Source: Clostridiaceae bacterium (GTDB lineage Bacteria; Bacillota; Clostridia; Peptostreptococcales; Tindalliaceae). From it: a stretch of 64,000 bases of DNA. The notes below the pieces were generated by a model. The model was given only the letters and a program-made list of their open reading frames with translations, was not told where the DNA came from and made no database searches. How positions within the stretch are numbered: the stretch's first letter is position 1; each line of letters starts with the position of its first letter. Where the stretch lies: the NCBI GenBank assembly GCA_011390155.1, contig JAABSW010000006.1, positions 62,001 through 126,000 on the forward strand. The letters run 5' to 3'. Positions 53,535 to 61,888 of the stretch are shown here, in pieces. The translations under genes were made by a program, and so were the position numbers.

Positions 53535-54464
53535 TTATGTAAATAGGTTTCGCTTTCTTTTGTCTTCGCTGGGAACAATCATTGGGATGGTACGGGGGAG
53601 CATTGTAAAGGTAAGGGGTAAATAACCTCCCAGTTCTCCGTCCACATCCACATCAACCACTTCTGATGAATTCATTTTAAACTGATGTACACGGTAATAA
53701 GATATACCTTTAACAGGTTCCAGGTCATGATCCATCTGTCTGCGTAAAATATTTAAAAAAACATTGGCTACGTCAGGTAAATCTACTGATTCAACAATCA
53801 GTAATTCGATCAGTCCGTCATCAATTTTTGCCTTGGGCACCAGATTTCGAAAGCCTCCCACGTAAGGACTGTTGGATGCCAAGAAGAAAAGAATTTTCTT
53901 TTCCACCACCTGGCCGGCAATGTCCAACTGAATGGGAATTGGGTGAAAAAACTGTTTTGGAAATTCCCTTATTCCTTCAATGTAATAGGCAAATTTTCCA
54001 AGCACCGTTTTAGATTGCGACGATACTTTGTGTGCTAATTCAGGCAATAGTCCCCCTGCCGCAACGTTGAGAAAATAACGATTACCCACCTTTCCCAGGT
54101 CAACCATCATTACATGACTGTCTTCAAGCATGTTTGCAAATAACCGGATGTTTTGAGGAATGTTTAAATAGGTGGCAAAATCATTTACCGTTCCCATGGG
54201 ATAGATTGCCAGTGGCACCCTTTTCTCAATCTTCATTAATCCATTGACAACCTGGTTTACAGTACCATCTCCGCCCATTATGACCAACTGGGTTGCGTTA
54301 ATGGCATATTCTTCCACCACGGGTGTTAAATCTTCATCCGGTAAAGTAAAATGAATGTCCATTCTTACACCTCTGGCAGACATAATATCGCGTAATTCCT
54401 CACTCTTTTGTTTTGCTAGTTGCCTACCGGCATTGGGGTTTGCAATAAGGCCTATTTTTTTCAT
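53535..54464 (-). CDS. YegS/BmrU-family lipid kinase
   Basis: Diacylglycerol-kinase-catalytic-domain protein, 309 aa. Motifs IANPNAGR, VIMGGDGTVNQVVNGL (GGDGT, residue ~65), PMGTVNDFATYL, and a C-terminal beta-sandwich with VDVDGELGGYLPLTFTM. It could be DgkB-like (recycling diacylglycerol) or act on another lipid; sequence alone does not say. It is convergent with bactofilin and lies 28 bases after the MocR gene. Confidence 0.9.
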   Translation of the reverse strand: MKKIGLIANPNAGRQLAKQKSEELRDIMSARGVRMDIHFTLPDEDLTPVVEEYAINATQLVIMGGDGTVNQVVNGLMKIEKRVPLAIYPMGTVNDFATYLNIPQNIRLFANMLEDSHVMMVDLGKVGNRYFLNVAAGGLLPELAHKVSSQSKTVLGKFAYYIEGIREFPKQFFHPIPIQLDIAGQVVEKKILFFLASNSPYVGGFRNLVPKAKIDDGLIELLIVESVDLPDVANVFLNILRRQMDHDLEPVKGISYYRVHQFKMNSSEVVDVDVDGELGGYLPLTFTMLPRTIPMIVPSEDKRKRNLFT

Positions 54465-54492
54465 ATTATCCTCCTGGTTGTGTATAGGGTCA

Positions 54493-55962
54493 TTATAAGA
54501 TAGGATCTCTGTACCGATTCCTTAAGGTTTTTTCCTGGTGATCCAGTTTTAACCTTAACCGAATCAACTGGGACAAGAGTTTAATCCCTGCTTCAATCTG
54601 GTTGAATTTCACAGCAGCTATGCTGAGCCGAATGCAGTTTTCATCCGGTTTTCTTACATAAAACAGCTCACCCGGGGCAAAAATAAGTTGTCTTTCCATG
54701 GCAGACTTGTATAGCATCTGACTGTTTAATTGTTCCGGTAGCTTCAGCCAAAAATTCAATCCGCCTGTTGGCCTGATAAATTCCACATCATTGGGCATAT
54801 GGTGTTCCAGCATCCAGGCCATACGGTGAAATCGCTGGCGGTATTCGTTAAACAGAATCTGCAAGTTTTGCTCCCAGGCACCCGTGCTTAGGTATCTTTC
54901 CAGTGCCCGTTGCAGCAACCCCGATGTGGATATGTCAGAAGACTGTTTGGCAGCCAGTAGCTTTTCTGCCACTCTCATGGGCACAATCAAATACCCCAGT
55001 CGCAAGCCCGGCATGAACATTTTTGAAAAACTCTTTATGTATATCACCCTGTCATGCTGGTCAATTACTTTTAATGGTTCTGCCTGTTCATCGCCAAAAG
55101 ATAATTCATTCAGGTAATCATCCTCCAATATGAGAAAATTATATTTCTCACTCAGTTCAATGATTTTTTTCTTTTTATCAAGGGTATAAGAAATGCCTGT
55201 AGGGTTTTGGAAATTTGGCATCACATAAAGCAACCGCGGTCTTGTTTCGCGAATGGATAATTCCAAATCCTCCAAGGATATACCGTCTGGTTCCAGGGGC
55301 ACATCAACCACACGGGCATTTCTCGAAAAAAAAGCCTGCATGGCGCCACCATAGGATGGTCGCTCAATTAATACCGTTTCACCTGGATATAAAAGCCCTT
55401 TGGCTACTAAGTCAATCCCCTGTTGGGCACCTGAAATGATCTGAATATTTTCATTTTCGCATTGAATGCCCAGCTGTTTTGCCATTTTGCCAACTGCTGT
55501 GCGCAAGGGTTCATATCCTTTCGGATCCTGGTAGCCAAAAGCATATCCCTGGTCCCTGTCAAGTACTTCCAGCAAAGCTGTCTTGAAATCCCTTACGGGG
55601 AATAAATCCGGCGATGGTGTGGCACTCGCAAAATTTATAGTATCCGGGCTTATAAAAACAGATCGCTGTACATCATCTTCCATGAGTGTGTTTTCAACCG
55701 CGACAGGCCGGCCATAATCAACATAGGTGCCGCTGCCAGTAACTTTCCGGACCAACTTTTCTTTTTCAAGCAGGTCGTAGGCTTTGACAATGGTAACCGA
55801 ATTTACCTGTAGTAAAGCCGCCATGGCTCTAACGGAGGGCAACCGTTCTTCATATTGACATAGTCCCGATAAAATGGATTCTTTGATTTGGCGGTAAATT
55901 TGCATATATCTGTGTTCTGTGCTATGTTCATCCAGTGAAATCTGTTTTATCCAGTCTTTCAT
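54493..55962 (-). CDS. MocR-type regulator (GntR HTH fused to aminotransferase fold)
   Basis: PLP-dependent transcription factor. The ATG at 55962 with GGAGG upstream gives 489 aa. An N-terminal GntR HTH (YMQIYRQIKESILSGLCQYEERLPSVRAMAALLQVNSVTIVKAYDLLEKEKLV) precedes a fold type I aminotransferase domain; the PLP Lys is in IKSFSKMFMPGLRLGY and the substrate region is VMPNFQNPTGISY. MocR proteins often act on the divergent gene; here that is an ABC exporter only about 63 bases away. Confidence 0.92.
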   Translation of the reverse strand: MKDWIKQISLDEHSTEHRYMQIYRQIKESILSGLCQYEERLPSVRAMAALLQVNSVTIVKAYDLLEKEKLVRKVTGSGTYVDYGRPVAVENTLMEDDVQRSVFISPDTINFASATPSPDLFPVRDFKTALLEVLDRDQGYAFGYQDPKGYEPLRTAVGKMAKQLGIQCENENIQIISGAQQGIDLVAKGLLYPGETVLIERPSYGGAMQAFFSRNARVVDVPLEPDGISLEDLELSIRETRPRLLYVMPNFQNPTGISYTLDKKKKIIELSEKYNFLILEDDYLNELSFGDEQAEPLKVIDQHDRVIYIKSFSKMFMPGLRLGYLIVPMRVAEKLLAAKQSSDISTSGLLQRALERYLSTGAWEQNLQILFNEYRQRFHRMAWMLEHHMPNDVEFIRPTGGLNFWLKLPEQLNSQMLYKSAMERQLIFAPGELFYVRKPDENCIRLSIAAVKFNQIEAGIKLLSQLIRLRLKLDHQEKTLRNRYRDPIL

Positions 55963-56025
55963 GATTTCCTCCAGTCCCAACGATGAAATTCAAAGTTCAT
56001 TGATTCTTGATATGAGGTGACAACC

Positions 56026-57774
56026 GTGGATAGTTATAAAACGTTACTGCCGTTTGCCAAAAAAAATAAATGGGTCTATTTTTTTGGAGTGCTTTCTCTT
56101 CTAACAGTTGATGCCTTCCAGTTGATGATACCCGAAGTGCTTCGCAGGTTAACAGACAGATTGCAGGCCAACACACTGGATGGTCGCACTTTACTTCAAT
56201 ATGCTCTTTTTACCGTATTTATTGGTGTCATGATCATGGTATTTCGTTATGCATGGCGCATTTTAATCATCAATGCATCACGTCGTTTGGAATACGAGCT
56301 CAGAAATGAACTATTCACTCATTTGCTTAACCTTTCCACCTCCTATTATAGCAGAAAACGAACAGGAGATTTAATGGCTCATGCAACAAATGATATACTG
56401 GCGGTGCGTATGGCTGCCAGCGCCGGTGTCATCACCCTTACCGATGCCCTTTTTCTTAACATTGCCGCCATCACCATGATGCTGCTTACAACCGATGTCA
56501 GGTTAACGTTGGTAGCTCTGGTGCCAATGCCGGTACTTGCTTTCACCATTTACACCTTTGGCAGCGTTATCGGTGTTCAGTTTAAAATAGTGCAAGAGGC
56601 ATTCTCCTCGCTGACTGAAAATGTACAGGAAAACATTTCTGGTATACGAGTTATCAAATCCTTTGCAAGGGAAAACGATGAAATCAACCGTTTTGATGCC
56701 ACCAACCAGGACTTGTTTAAGAAAAACATGAAACTTGCTCTGATCTTTGGCAGTTATCACCCTGGCATCCAGTTTATCTCTGGTATCAGTTATGTTATTA
56801 CACTGGTCTATGGCTCCAGATTGGTGATGAACAGCACCATCTCTCTTGGAGATTTCGTTGCCTTTAATGCCTACCTGGCTTCTCTGGTATGGTCAGTCCC
56901 TGTGATTGGCTTTGTCATTAACATTTTACAACGTGGTGCCGCTTCTTTAACCCGCATTAACCAGGTGATGGCAGAAAAACCTGATATCAATGAACCTGCT
57001 GAACCATTAGCCCTGGAAGAATTCAACGGTCAAATATACTTTGAGAATGTTTCTTTCCGGTATCCTGGCAGTAACGAAGATGCCATTCATCATTTTTCAA
57101 TGACACTGCCTTCCGGGTCAAGCCTTGGTATTATGGGCAAAACCGGCAGCGGTAAAAGCACCATACCGGCTCTTCTTCTTCGGTTGTATGATACGACATC
57201 CGGCACAATTACCGTGGATGGCCTGCCTATCAACCAGGTATCGCTAATGGATTTGCGAAAACAAATTGGGTATGTGGAACAGAACAGCTTTATCTTTTCC
57301 ACTTCAATAGCCGAAAACATCGCTTTTGGGGTGGCCTCCGCCCCAATGGGAGACATTGAAGAAGCTGCTACATTGGCAGGATTACACGATGACATCCTGC
57401 AGTTTCCCAAGGGGTATGAAACCATTGTTGGGGAGAGGGGCGTTACCTTATCCGGCGGACAAAAACAGCGGCTTTCCATCGCCCGTGCATTGCTAAAAAA
57501 CCCTTCAATGCTTATTTTGGATGACGCCTTGTCTGCCGTTGATACACAGACAGAAAAAAACATACTCGATCAGCTAAAAGAAACCATTTCTACCCGCAGC
57601 ACCCTGATCATTGCCCACAGGGTTTCAACCCTTCAGCATTGTGATCAGATAATTGTTTTAGAGAATGGTGTATTGACAGAGTCTGGCACACATGAAGAGC
57701 TAATTCGTTTAAATGGATATTATGCGCGTCAGTACCAACGACAACAATTAGAAGATGAATGGTCTATGGAATAG
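56026..57774 (+). CDS. ABC exporter half-transporter, subunit 1 (degenerate Walker B)
   Basis: Heterodimeric multidrug-type exporter subunit. The GTG at 56026 with GAGGTGA upstream is preferred, 582 aa. Six membrane helices (residues ~18-300), then the NBD: Walker A MGKTGSGKSTIP, signature LSGGQKQRLSIARALL, Walker B MLILDDALSAVD with Asp in place of the catalytic Glu, and the H-loop AHRVST. The layout matches BmrC/YheI-type subunits. The second subunit starts 12 bases after the stop. Confidence 0.93.
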   Translation: MDSYKTLLPFAKKNKWVYFFGVLSLLTVDAFQLMIPEVLRRLTDRLQANTLDGRTLLQYALFTVFIGVMIMVFRYAWRILIINASRRLEYELRNELFTHLLNLSTSYYSRKRTGDLMAHATNDILAVRMAASAGVITLTDALFLNIAAITMMLLTTDVRLTLVALVPMPVLAFTIYTFGSVIGVQFKIVQEAFSSLTENVQENISGIRVIKSFARENDEINRFDATNQDLFKKNMKLALIFGSYHPGIQFISGISYVITLVYGSRLVMNSTISLGDFVAFNAYLASLVWSVPVIGFVINILQRGAASLTRINQVMAEKPDINEPAEPLALEEFNGQIYFENVSFRYPGSNEDAIHHFSMTLPSGSSLGIMGKTGSGKSTIPALLLRLYDTTSGTITVDGLPINQVSLMDLRKQIGYVEQNSFIFSTSIAENIAFGVASAPMGDIEEAATLAGLHDDILQFPKGYETIVGERGVTLSGGQKQRLSIARALLKNPSMLILDDALSAVDTQTEKNILDQLKETISTRSTLIIAHRVSTLQHCDQIIVLENGVLTESGTHEELIRLNGYYARQYQRQQLEDEWSME

Positions 57775-57786
57775 GAGCTGTCAACA

Positions 57787-59736
57787 ATGAATGAATTTCA
57801 TGAAGAGGAAAAACTTGAAAAAACCTATGACAGTCGGCTCATGATGCGTTTGTTGAGCTATGCCCGGCCCTATCTTGCGATTATTGTTCTATGCATTGTG
57901 TTGTTAGGACTTATTGCCGCAACCGATCTGGCTCAACCCTATCTTTTTAAAATTGCCATCGATGACCATCTTAACTATGCTGAAAAAATCTATCAACTGG
58001 ATGAAGAAACCGCTCCACACTTCACAGGTTATGATGTCTCTGAAGAAATAACCATTTTTCGCGAAGACAGCCAACTGCACTTTGTTGCAGAGGACGGTTC
58101 AAAGATACCACTGAACGAAAATGCTTCATCCGCCTTGCGGCAGCAAGACCACCAAGCAGTGATTGAATTGGCATTTATACTGGTTATGATATTGATGGCA
58201 GGGTTGTTGATGAATTTCGTTCAGGTATATCTCCTTAATTATGCAAGCAACCGTATTATCATGACCATACGACACCAGCTTTTCGGCCATTTACAACGCA
58301 TGTCCCAATCATTTTTCGACCGGCAGCCTGTAGGACGGCTGGTCACCCGTGTCACCAACGACACCGAAACCCTCCACGAAATGTACACCAGTGTACTGGT
58401 AAATCTGTTTAAAGACGTGTTCCTGTTAATTGGCATTGTGGTGATCATGCTGGGACTGGATGTGCGCCTGGCGCTGGTGTCATTCAGCCTGCTTCCCTTG
58501 ATTTTACTGGCCACCTGGTTCTTTCGGTCTCGCGTGAGAGAAGCTTACCGAGAAGTCAGGCTGCGTATGGCTAAAATCAATACCAGCCTCAATGAAAACC
58601 TTTCAGGAATGCGCACCATCCATGTGTACCGACAGGAACAACAACAGTTTAATCGCTTTGATGTAGTTAATGCTTCTTACCTGGAAGCCAACAAAAAAGA
58701 AAACCAGATATCTTCCGTCTTTAGGCCAGCGGTGGAATTGATCGGTTCACTGGCACTGGCACTGGTTGTTTATTTTGGAGGACACCAGGTATTGGCAGGT
58801 CGTATTGAATTTGGTGTGTTATTCGCTTTCATTAACTATATACGACAATTTTTTCAACCCATAAACAACCTGACAGAAAAATACAATATCCTGCAATCTG
58901 CCATGGCTTCTTCAGAACGAATATTTCAACTAATAGACAAAGAACCTGAGATTGAAGATTCACCAGATGCACAGACAATCAGTTCCTTAACCGGCCAAAT
59001 CAACTTTGATCACGTCTGGTTTGCTTATAATAAAAATGAATGGATCCTAAAGGACATTGATTTTAATGTTAAACCCGGTGAGTCCATTGCTTTTGTGGGC
59101 GCCACCGGCGCTGGAAAAACGTCTCTCATTCATCTCATTGCCAGGTTTTATGATATCCAGAAAGGCAGTATTCAACTGGATGGTGTCGATATCCGGGATA
59201 TCCGACAAGAAAACTTACGGCGACAAATAGGTATTGTGCTGCAAGATGTGTTTTTATTCTCAGGCAGTGTGGCAGACAACATAAGCCTTAACCATTCTGA
59301 CTTGTCAAGAGATCAGATCATTTCCATTGCCAAAGAAGTTAATGCGCATGGGTTTATCGAAAAGCTACCTTTGGGCTATGACCAACCCGTGATGGAACGG
59401 GGCAATAACTTTTCAACAGGTCAACAACAATTGATTTCCTTTGCCAGGACACTGGCAGCCAATCCATCCATATTGGTATTGGATGAGGCCACTGCACACA
59501 TCGACGCAGAAACGGAAGATTTAATACAAAAAGCGATCCCACGTCTGATGGAAGGCCGAACCACCATCGCCATTGCCCATCGTTTATCCACCATACAGCA
59601 TTGCGACCGGATCATCGTTCTTCACAGAGGCGAAATTGTTGAAACGGGAACACATCAGGAACTATTGAAAAAACGTGGTTACTACTATCGACTTTACCAA
59701 CTTCAAGTTCACTCTTCAGACGCCATTGTTTCTTAA
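57787..59736 (+). CDS. ABC exporter half-transporter, subunit 2 (degenerate signature)
   Basis: 649 aa partner of the preceding subunit. Between the first two helices there is a large extracytoplasmic insertion (residues ~55-110), typical of BmrD/YheH. NBD: Walker A VGATGAGKTSLIHL, signature FSTGQQQLISFARTLA (departs from LSGGQ), Walker B ILVLDEATAHID with the catalytic Glu, H-loop AHRLST. Thus one complete and one defective ATP site per dimer is expected. Substrate unknown. Confidence 0.93.
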   Translation: MNEFHEEEKLEKTYDSRLMMRLLSYARPYLAIIVLCIVLLGLIAATDLAQPYLFKIAIDDHLNYAEKIYQLDEETAPHFTGYDVSEEITIFREDSQLHFVAEDGSKIPLNENASSALRQQDHQAVIELAFILVMILMAGLLMNFVQVYLLNYASNRIIMTIRHQLFGHLQRMSQSFFDRQPVGRLVTRVTNDTETLHEMYTSVLVNLFKDVFLLIGIVVIMLGLDVRLALVSFSLLPLILLATWFFRSRVREAYREVRLRMAKINTSLNENLSGMRTIHVYRQEQQQFNRFDVVNASYLEANKKENQISSVFRPAVELIGSLALALVVYFGGHQVLAGRIEFGVLFAFINYIRQFFQPINNLTEKYNILQSAMASSERIFQLIDKEPEIEDSPDAQTISSLTGQINFDHVWFAYNKNEWILKDIDFNVKPGESIAFVGATGAGKTSLIHLIARFYDIQKGSIQLDGVDIRDIRQENLRRQIGIVLQDVFLFSGSVADNISLNHSDLSRDQIISIAKEVNAHGFIEKLPLGYDQPVMERGNNFSTGQQQLISFARTLAANPSILVLDEATAHIDAETEDLIQKAIPRLMEGRTTIAIAHRLSTIQHCDRIIVLHRGEIVETGTHQELLKKRGYYYRLYQLQVHSSDAIVS

Positions 59737-59790
59737 CTTTCCACAGAACATCCACCGAAGATTGCTGCAAGCTTTTATTTGTAACATGCA

Positions 59791-59835
59791 AAAGCGCCTC
59801 CACCCTTATTGAAAAAAGGTTAGAGGCGCTTTTTG
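59791..59835. terminator. Bidirectional terminator between the ABC exporter and the small Cys-rich gene
   Basis: Stem AAAGCGCCTC/GAGGCGCTTT with TTTTTG on the plus strand and a T run on the minus strand. It serves both convergent units. Confidence 0.9.
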
Positions 59836-59850
59836 TTATTGTCATTTAAT

Positions 59851-59991
59851 TTAGCTTTCCTGCATTAATGTTCGTTCCTGCAATTCACATGTATCCAAGG
59901 AACACGAACCCATAACTCGGTGAATGCATGTAATTACGCCACATTCTTGTTTTTTAATGTTTTTTTCGTTCTTCTTATCCGTTGTTTTCAC
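59851..59991 (-). CDS. Small four-cysteine protein (46 aa), not in ORF track
   Basis: A small gene read by hand. GTG start at 59991 with AAGGAGG eight bases upstream; a near-consensus promoter (TTGACA-18-TATAAT) lies 38 bases further up and a terminator just after the stop. The protein starts MKTTDKKNEKNIKKQ (basic) and then has C-x4-C-x7-C-x4-C (Cys 17, 22, 30, 35) within CGVITCIHRVMGSCSLDTCE, ending in a charged tail. The first three Cys spacings resemble DUF1540-type short Cys motifs of Firmicutes; metal binding is inferred. No signal peptide. Confidence 0.75.
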   Translation of the reverse strand: MKTTDKKNEKNIKKQECGVITCIHRVMGSCSLDTCELQERTLMQES

Positions 59992-60028
59992 GTGTACTTC
60001 CTCCTTCAAAATGAAACTTTATGGATTT

Positions 60029-60058
60029 ATTATAGCAGAATCAGGTTTTGTCTGTCAA
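60029..60058 (-). promoter_or_regulatory. Strong promoter for the small Cys-rich gene
   Basis: Minus strand TTGACA, 18 bases, TATAAT: both hexamers match the sigma-A consensus. Confidence 0.85.
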
Positions 60059-60107
60059 CTGAATTATGAAATTTATTTTATTCATCCTTCATTTTTAACG
60101 GTTTTCT

Positions 60108-60135
60108 GTGAACGTTTAAATGCAAACGTTTTCAC
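60108..60135. promoter_or_regulatory. Palindrome between two divergent promoters
   Basis: AACGTTT-N6-AAACGTT (60111-60130) with flanking GTG/CAC extending it. It lies about 50 bases upstream of the Cys-rich gene promoter and about 70 upstream of the PHP gene promoter. Candidate operator; the regulator is unknown. Confidence 0.5.
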
Positions 60136-60203
60136 TCCATTGTTAAGGCGCGATACTTTCATTGGTTTGATGTTATTGCAAGATTTCTTTCTTATATTTC
60201 TTT

Positions 60204-60232
60204 TTGACAATTATCCACCCTCCATGTACAAT
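60204..60232 (+). promoter_or_regulatory. Promoter for the PHP phosphoesterase gene
   Basis: TTGACA, 17 bases, TACAAT, 25 bases upstream of the ATG. Confidence 0.85.
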
Positions 60233-60257
60233 GAGATAAAATGAAAGGAGTTTGATC

Positions 60258-61064
60258 ATGTTCGACTTTCACGTTCACACACATCATTCCTTCGATGCAT
60301 CTCACCCTGCTGATGAATTGGTTGAAAAAGCCATCCAGCTAGGGCTTACTCATATCTGTCTGACAGACCACATAGATTACGATTATGATGGCGAAGGAAG
60401 TGAGTTTTCATTTTCATATCAACAATTCTTTGACGAACTCACCCGCGTACGTCAAACGTATCGCAACAAGATTAATATTTTGGCTGGTGTCGAATTTGGC
60501 ATGCAACCCCATGTTATCAAAGAATATGTGCGCGATGCAGATACATGGCCTTTTGACTACATCATTGGCTCTTTGCACAGTGTAAATAAGACAGACATCT
60601 ATACCGGTTCTTATTTCAAAACCAGAAACCAACAACAGGCTTATGTTGACTATTTTGATGATATGCTTCAGATTGTCAAAGCAAATGCCCCATTTAATGC
60701 CCTGGGTCATTTTGACATGATTAAGCGTTATGGTTCATTTGATACGTCTCTACCATTGAAAGATTATCAGGAGATCGCCACCACCATTTTTAAAACTCTC
60801 ATTCCTCAAGGAAAGGGCATCGAAGTAAACACATCCGGTTATCGATACGACTTGGGAGATGCTCATCCTTCACTCGATATTCTTAAACTGTACCGAGAGT
60901 GTGGCGGTGAAATTGTGGTGCTTGGCTCTGATGCCCACGCGACAACAGATATTGCCTACAAACTGAAAGATGTACTGGTCAACCTCCATGATTTGGGTTA
61001 TCAATACGTATCAACATTCAAGAACAGACAGCCGGAATTTCATAAAATTGAAAAACTTCTATAA
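60258..61064 (+). CDS. PHP-domain phosphoesterase (HisJ/HisK-like)
   Basis: The ATG at 60258 with AAAGGAG upstream gives 268 aa. Metal ligands of the PHP fold: FHVHTHHSFDA (residues ~4-14), LTDHIDYDYDGEG, GVEFGMQPH, LGHFDMIKRYG and LGSDAHATTDIAY. This is the histidinol-phosphatase (HolPase) type layout, but no his genes are nearby, so another phosphate ester may be the substrate. Monocistronic. Confidence 0.9.
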   Translation: MFDFHVHTHHSFDASHPADELVEKAIQLGLTHICLTDHIDYDYDGEGSEFSFSYQQFFDELTRVRQTYRNKINILAGVEFGMQPHVIKEYVRDADTWPFDYIIGSLHSVNKTDIYTGSYFKTRNQQQAYVDYFDDMLQIVKANAPFNALGHFDMIKRYGSFDTSLPLKDYQEIATTIFKTLIPQGKGIEVNTSGYRYDLGDAHPSLDILKLYRECGGEIVVLGSDAHATTDIAYKLKDVLVNLHDLGYQYVSTFKNRQPEFHKIEKLL

Positions 61065-61075
61065 GAAACACTTAT

Positions 61076-61121
61076 AAAAAAACGAGCAGCCGAATGGGCA
61101 CATAACCCACTACAGCTGCTC
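61076..61121 (-). terminator. Terminator after the TIM-barrel gene
   Basis: Stem GAGCAGC/GCTGCTC (61084-61121, with an inner GGG/CCC pair), followed on the minus strand by GTTTTTTT. It may also serve the convergent PHP gene weakly. Confidence 0.75.
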
Positions 61122-61160
61122 ATTTGTTTGTTATCATGGATTATATCCCCATGCTGCAGA

Positions 61161-61850
61161 CTAATCCAAACGATATTTTTTCATCGACTCCGTAAAAATT
61201 TCTCCTGTGGAAGGTGGCGTAAAAGTGATGGCATTGGCCCCAGCCTCAATGGTTTTTCGGATGCTTTCATTGGAATTACCACCGGTGGCAATGATGGGCA
61301 CTGTCTTACTGATGTCCTGCCTGATCTTTCTGACGATGTCTGCCGTTTGGGCAGCTCCGGAAACGTTAAAAACATCCGTGCCTGCTTCCAATCGCCCCAG
61401 GAAGTCATCGTTTAAAGTGGTCACCGTGATCACTACAGGTATATCGATGATTTCCTTCAGCTCACTGATAATTTCATTCGGTGTGGGTTTGTTCAGAACA
61501 ACGCCAATGGCACCTTGAAATTCAGCATGGAGGGCAATGTTCAATGATCGTTTTCCCGTGGTAATCCCACCGCCAACACCGCAAAAAACCGGTACGTCTG
61601 ATGCCAGTAACAATGCCTGGGAAATAACCAATTGGGGCGTAAAAGGATAAACTGCAATCACTGCATCTGCATTTGTATTTTTTATGATGGCAACATCCGT
61701 ACTAAAAAGGATGGATTTGATGCGTTTACCAAAGATTTTGATACCACTGGCATCAGCTATACAGGCAGGCAGTTCAATAAAATTGCTTCGCAGTGTTCCT
61801 CTAATTTCAGGAATAAACTTTTCTTTCTTCGTTCCATTCTGATTATCCAT
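61161..61850 (-). CDS. Uncharacterised TIM-barrel protein
   Basis: No named family recognised. 229 aa from the ATG at 61850 (AAGGGGG upstream, somewhat far); the ORF-track start would add 11 residues. The alternating strand pattern of a beta/alpha barrel is clear: ADAVIAVYPFTPQLVISQALLLASDVPVFCGVGGGITTG, VVITVTTLNDDFLGRLEAGTDVFNVSG, and a phosphate-binding-like VPIIATGGNSNESIRKTIEAGANAITF, as in many phosphosugar barrels. It lies 38 bases behind the GGDEF-like gene; its role is unknown. Confidence 0.75.
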   Translation of the reverse strand: MDNQNGTKKEKFIPEIRGTLRSNFIELPACIADASGIKIFGKRIKSILFSTDVAIIKNTNADAVIAVYPFTPQLVISQALLLASDVPVFCGVGGGITTGKRSLNIALHAEFQGAIGVVLNKPTPNEIISELKEIIDIPVVITVTTLNDDFLGRLEAGTDVFNVSGAAQTADIVRKIRQDISKTVPIIATGGNSNESIRKTIEAGANAITFTPPSTGEIFTESMKKYRLD

Positions 61851-61888
61851 GATACTGTACGCCCCCTTTATTCTCAAATCCATGATTC

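Noticed and set aside
60138-60218. 26-codon minus-strand ORF (MKVSRLNNGVK...)
   Set aside because: No ribosome site before its ATG and it overlaps the palindrome; it looks incidental.
59924-60244. 106-aa plus-strand ORF antisense to the Cys-rich gene
   Set aside because: It covers both divergent promoters, lacks a good ribosome site and its hydrophobic, Phe-rich translation looks like AT-rich non-coding DNA.
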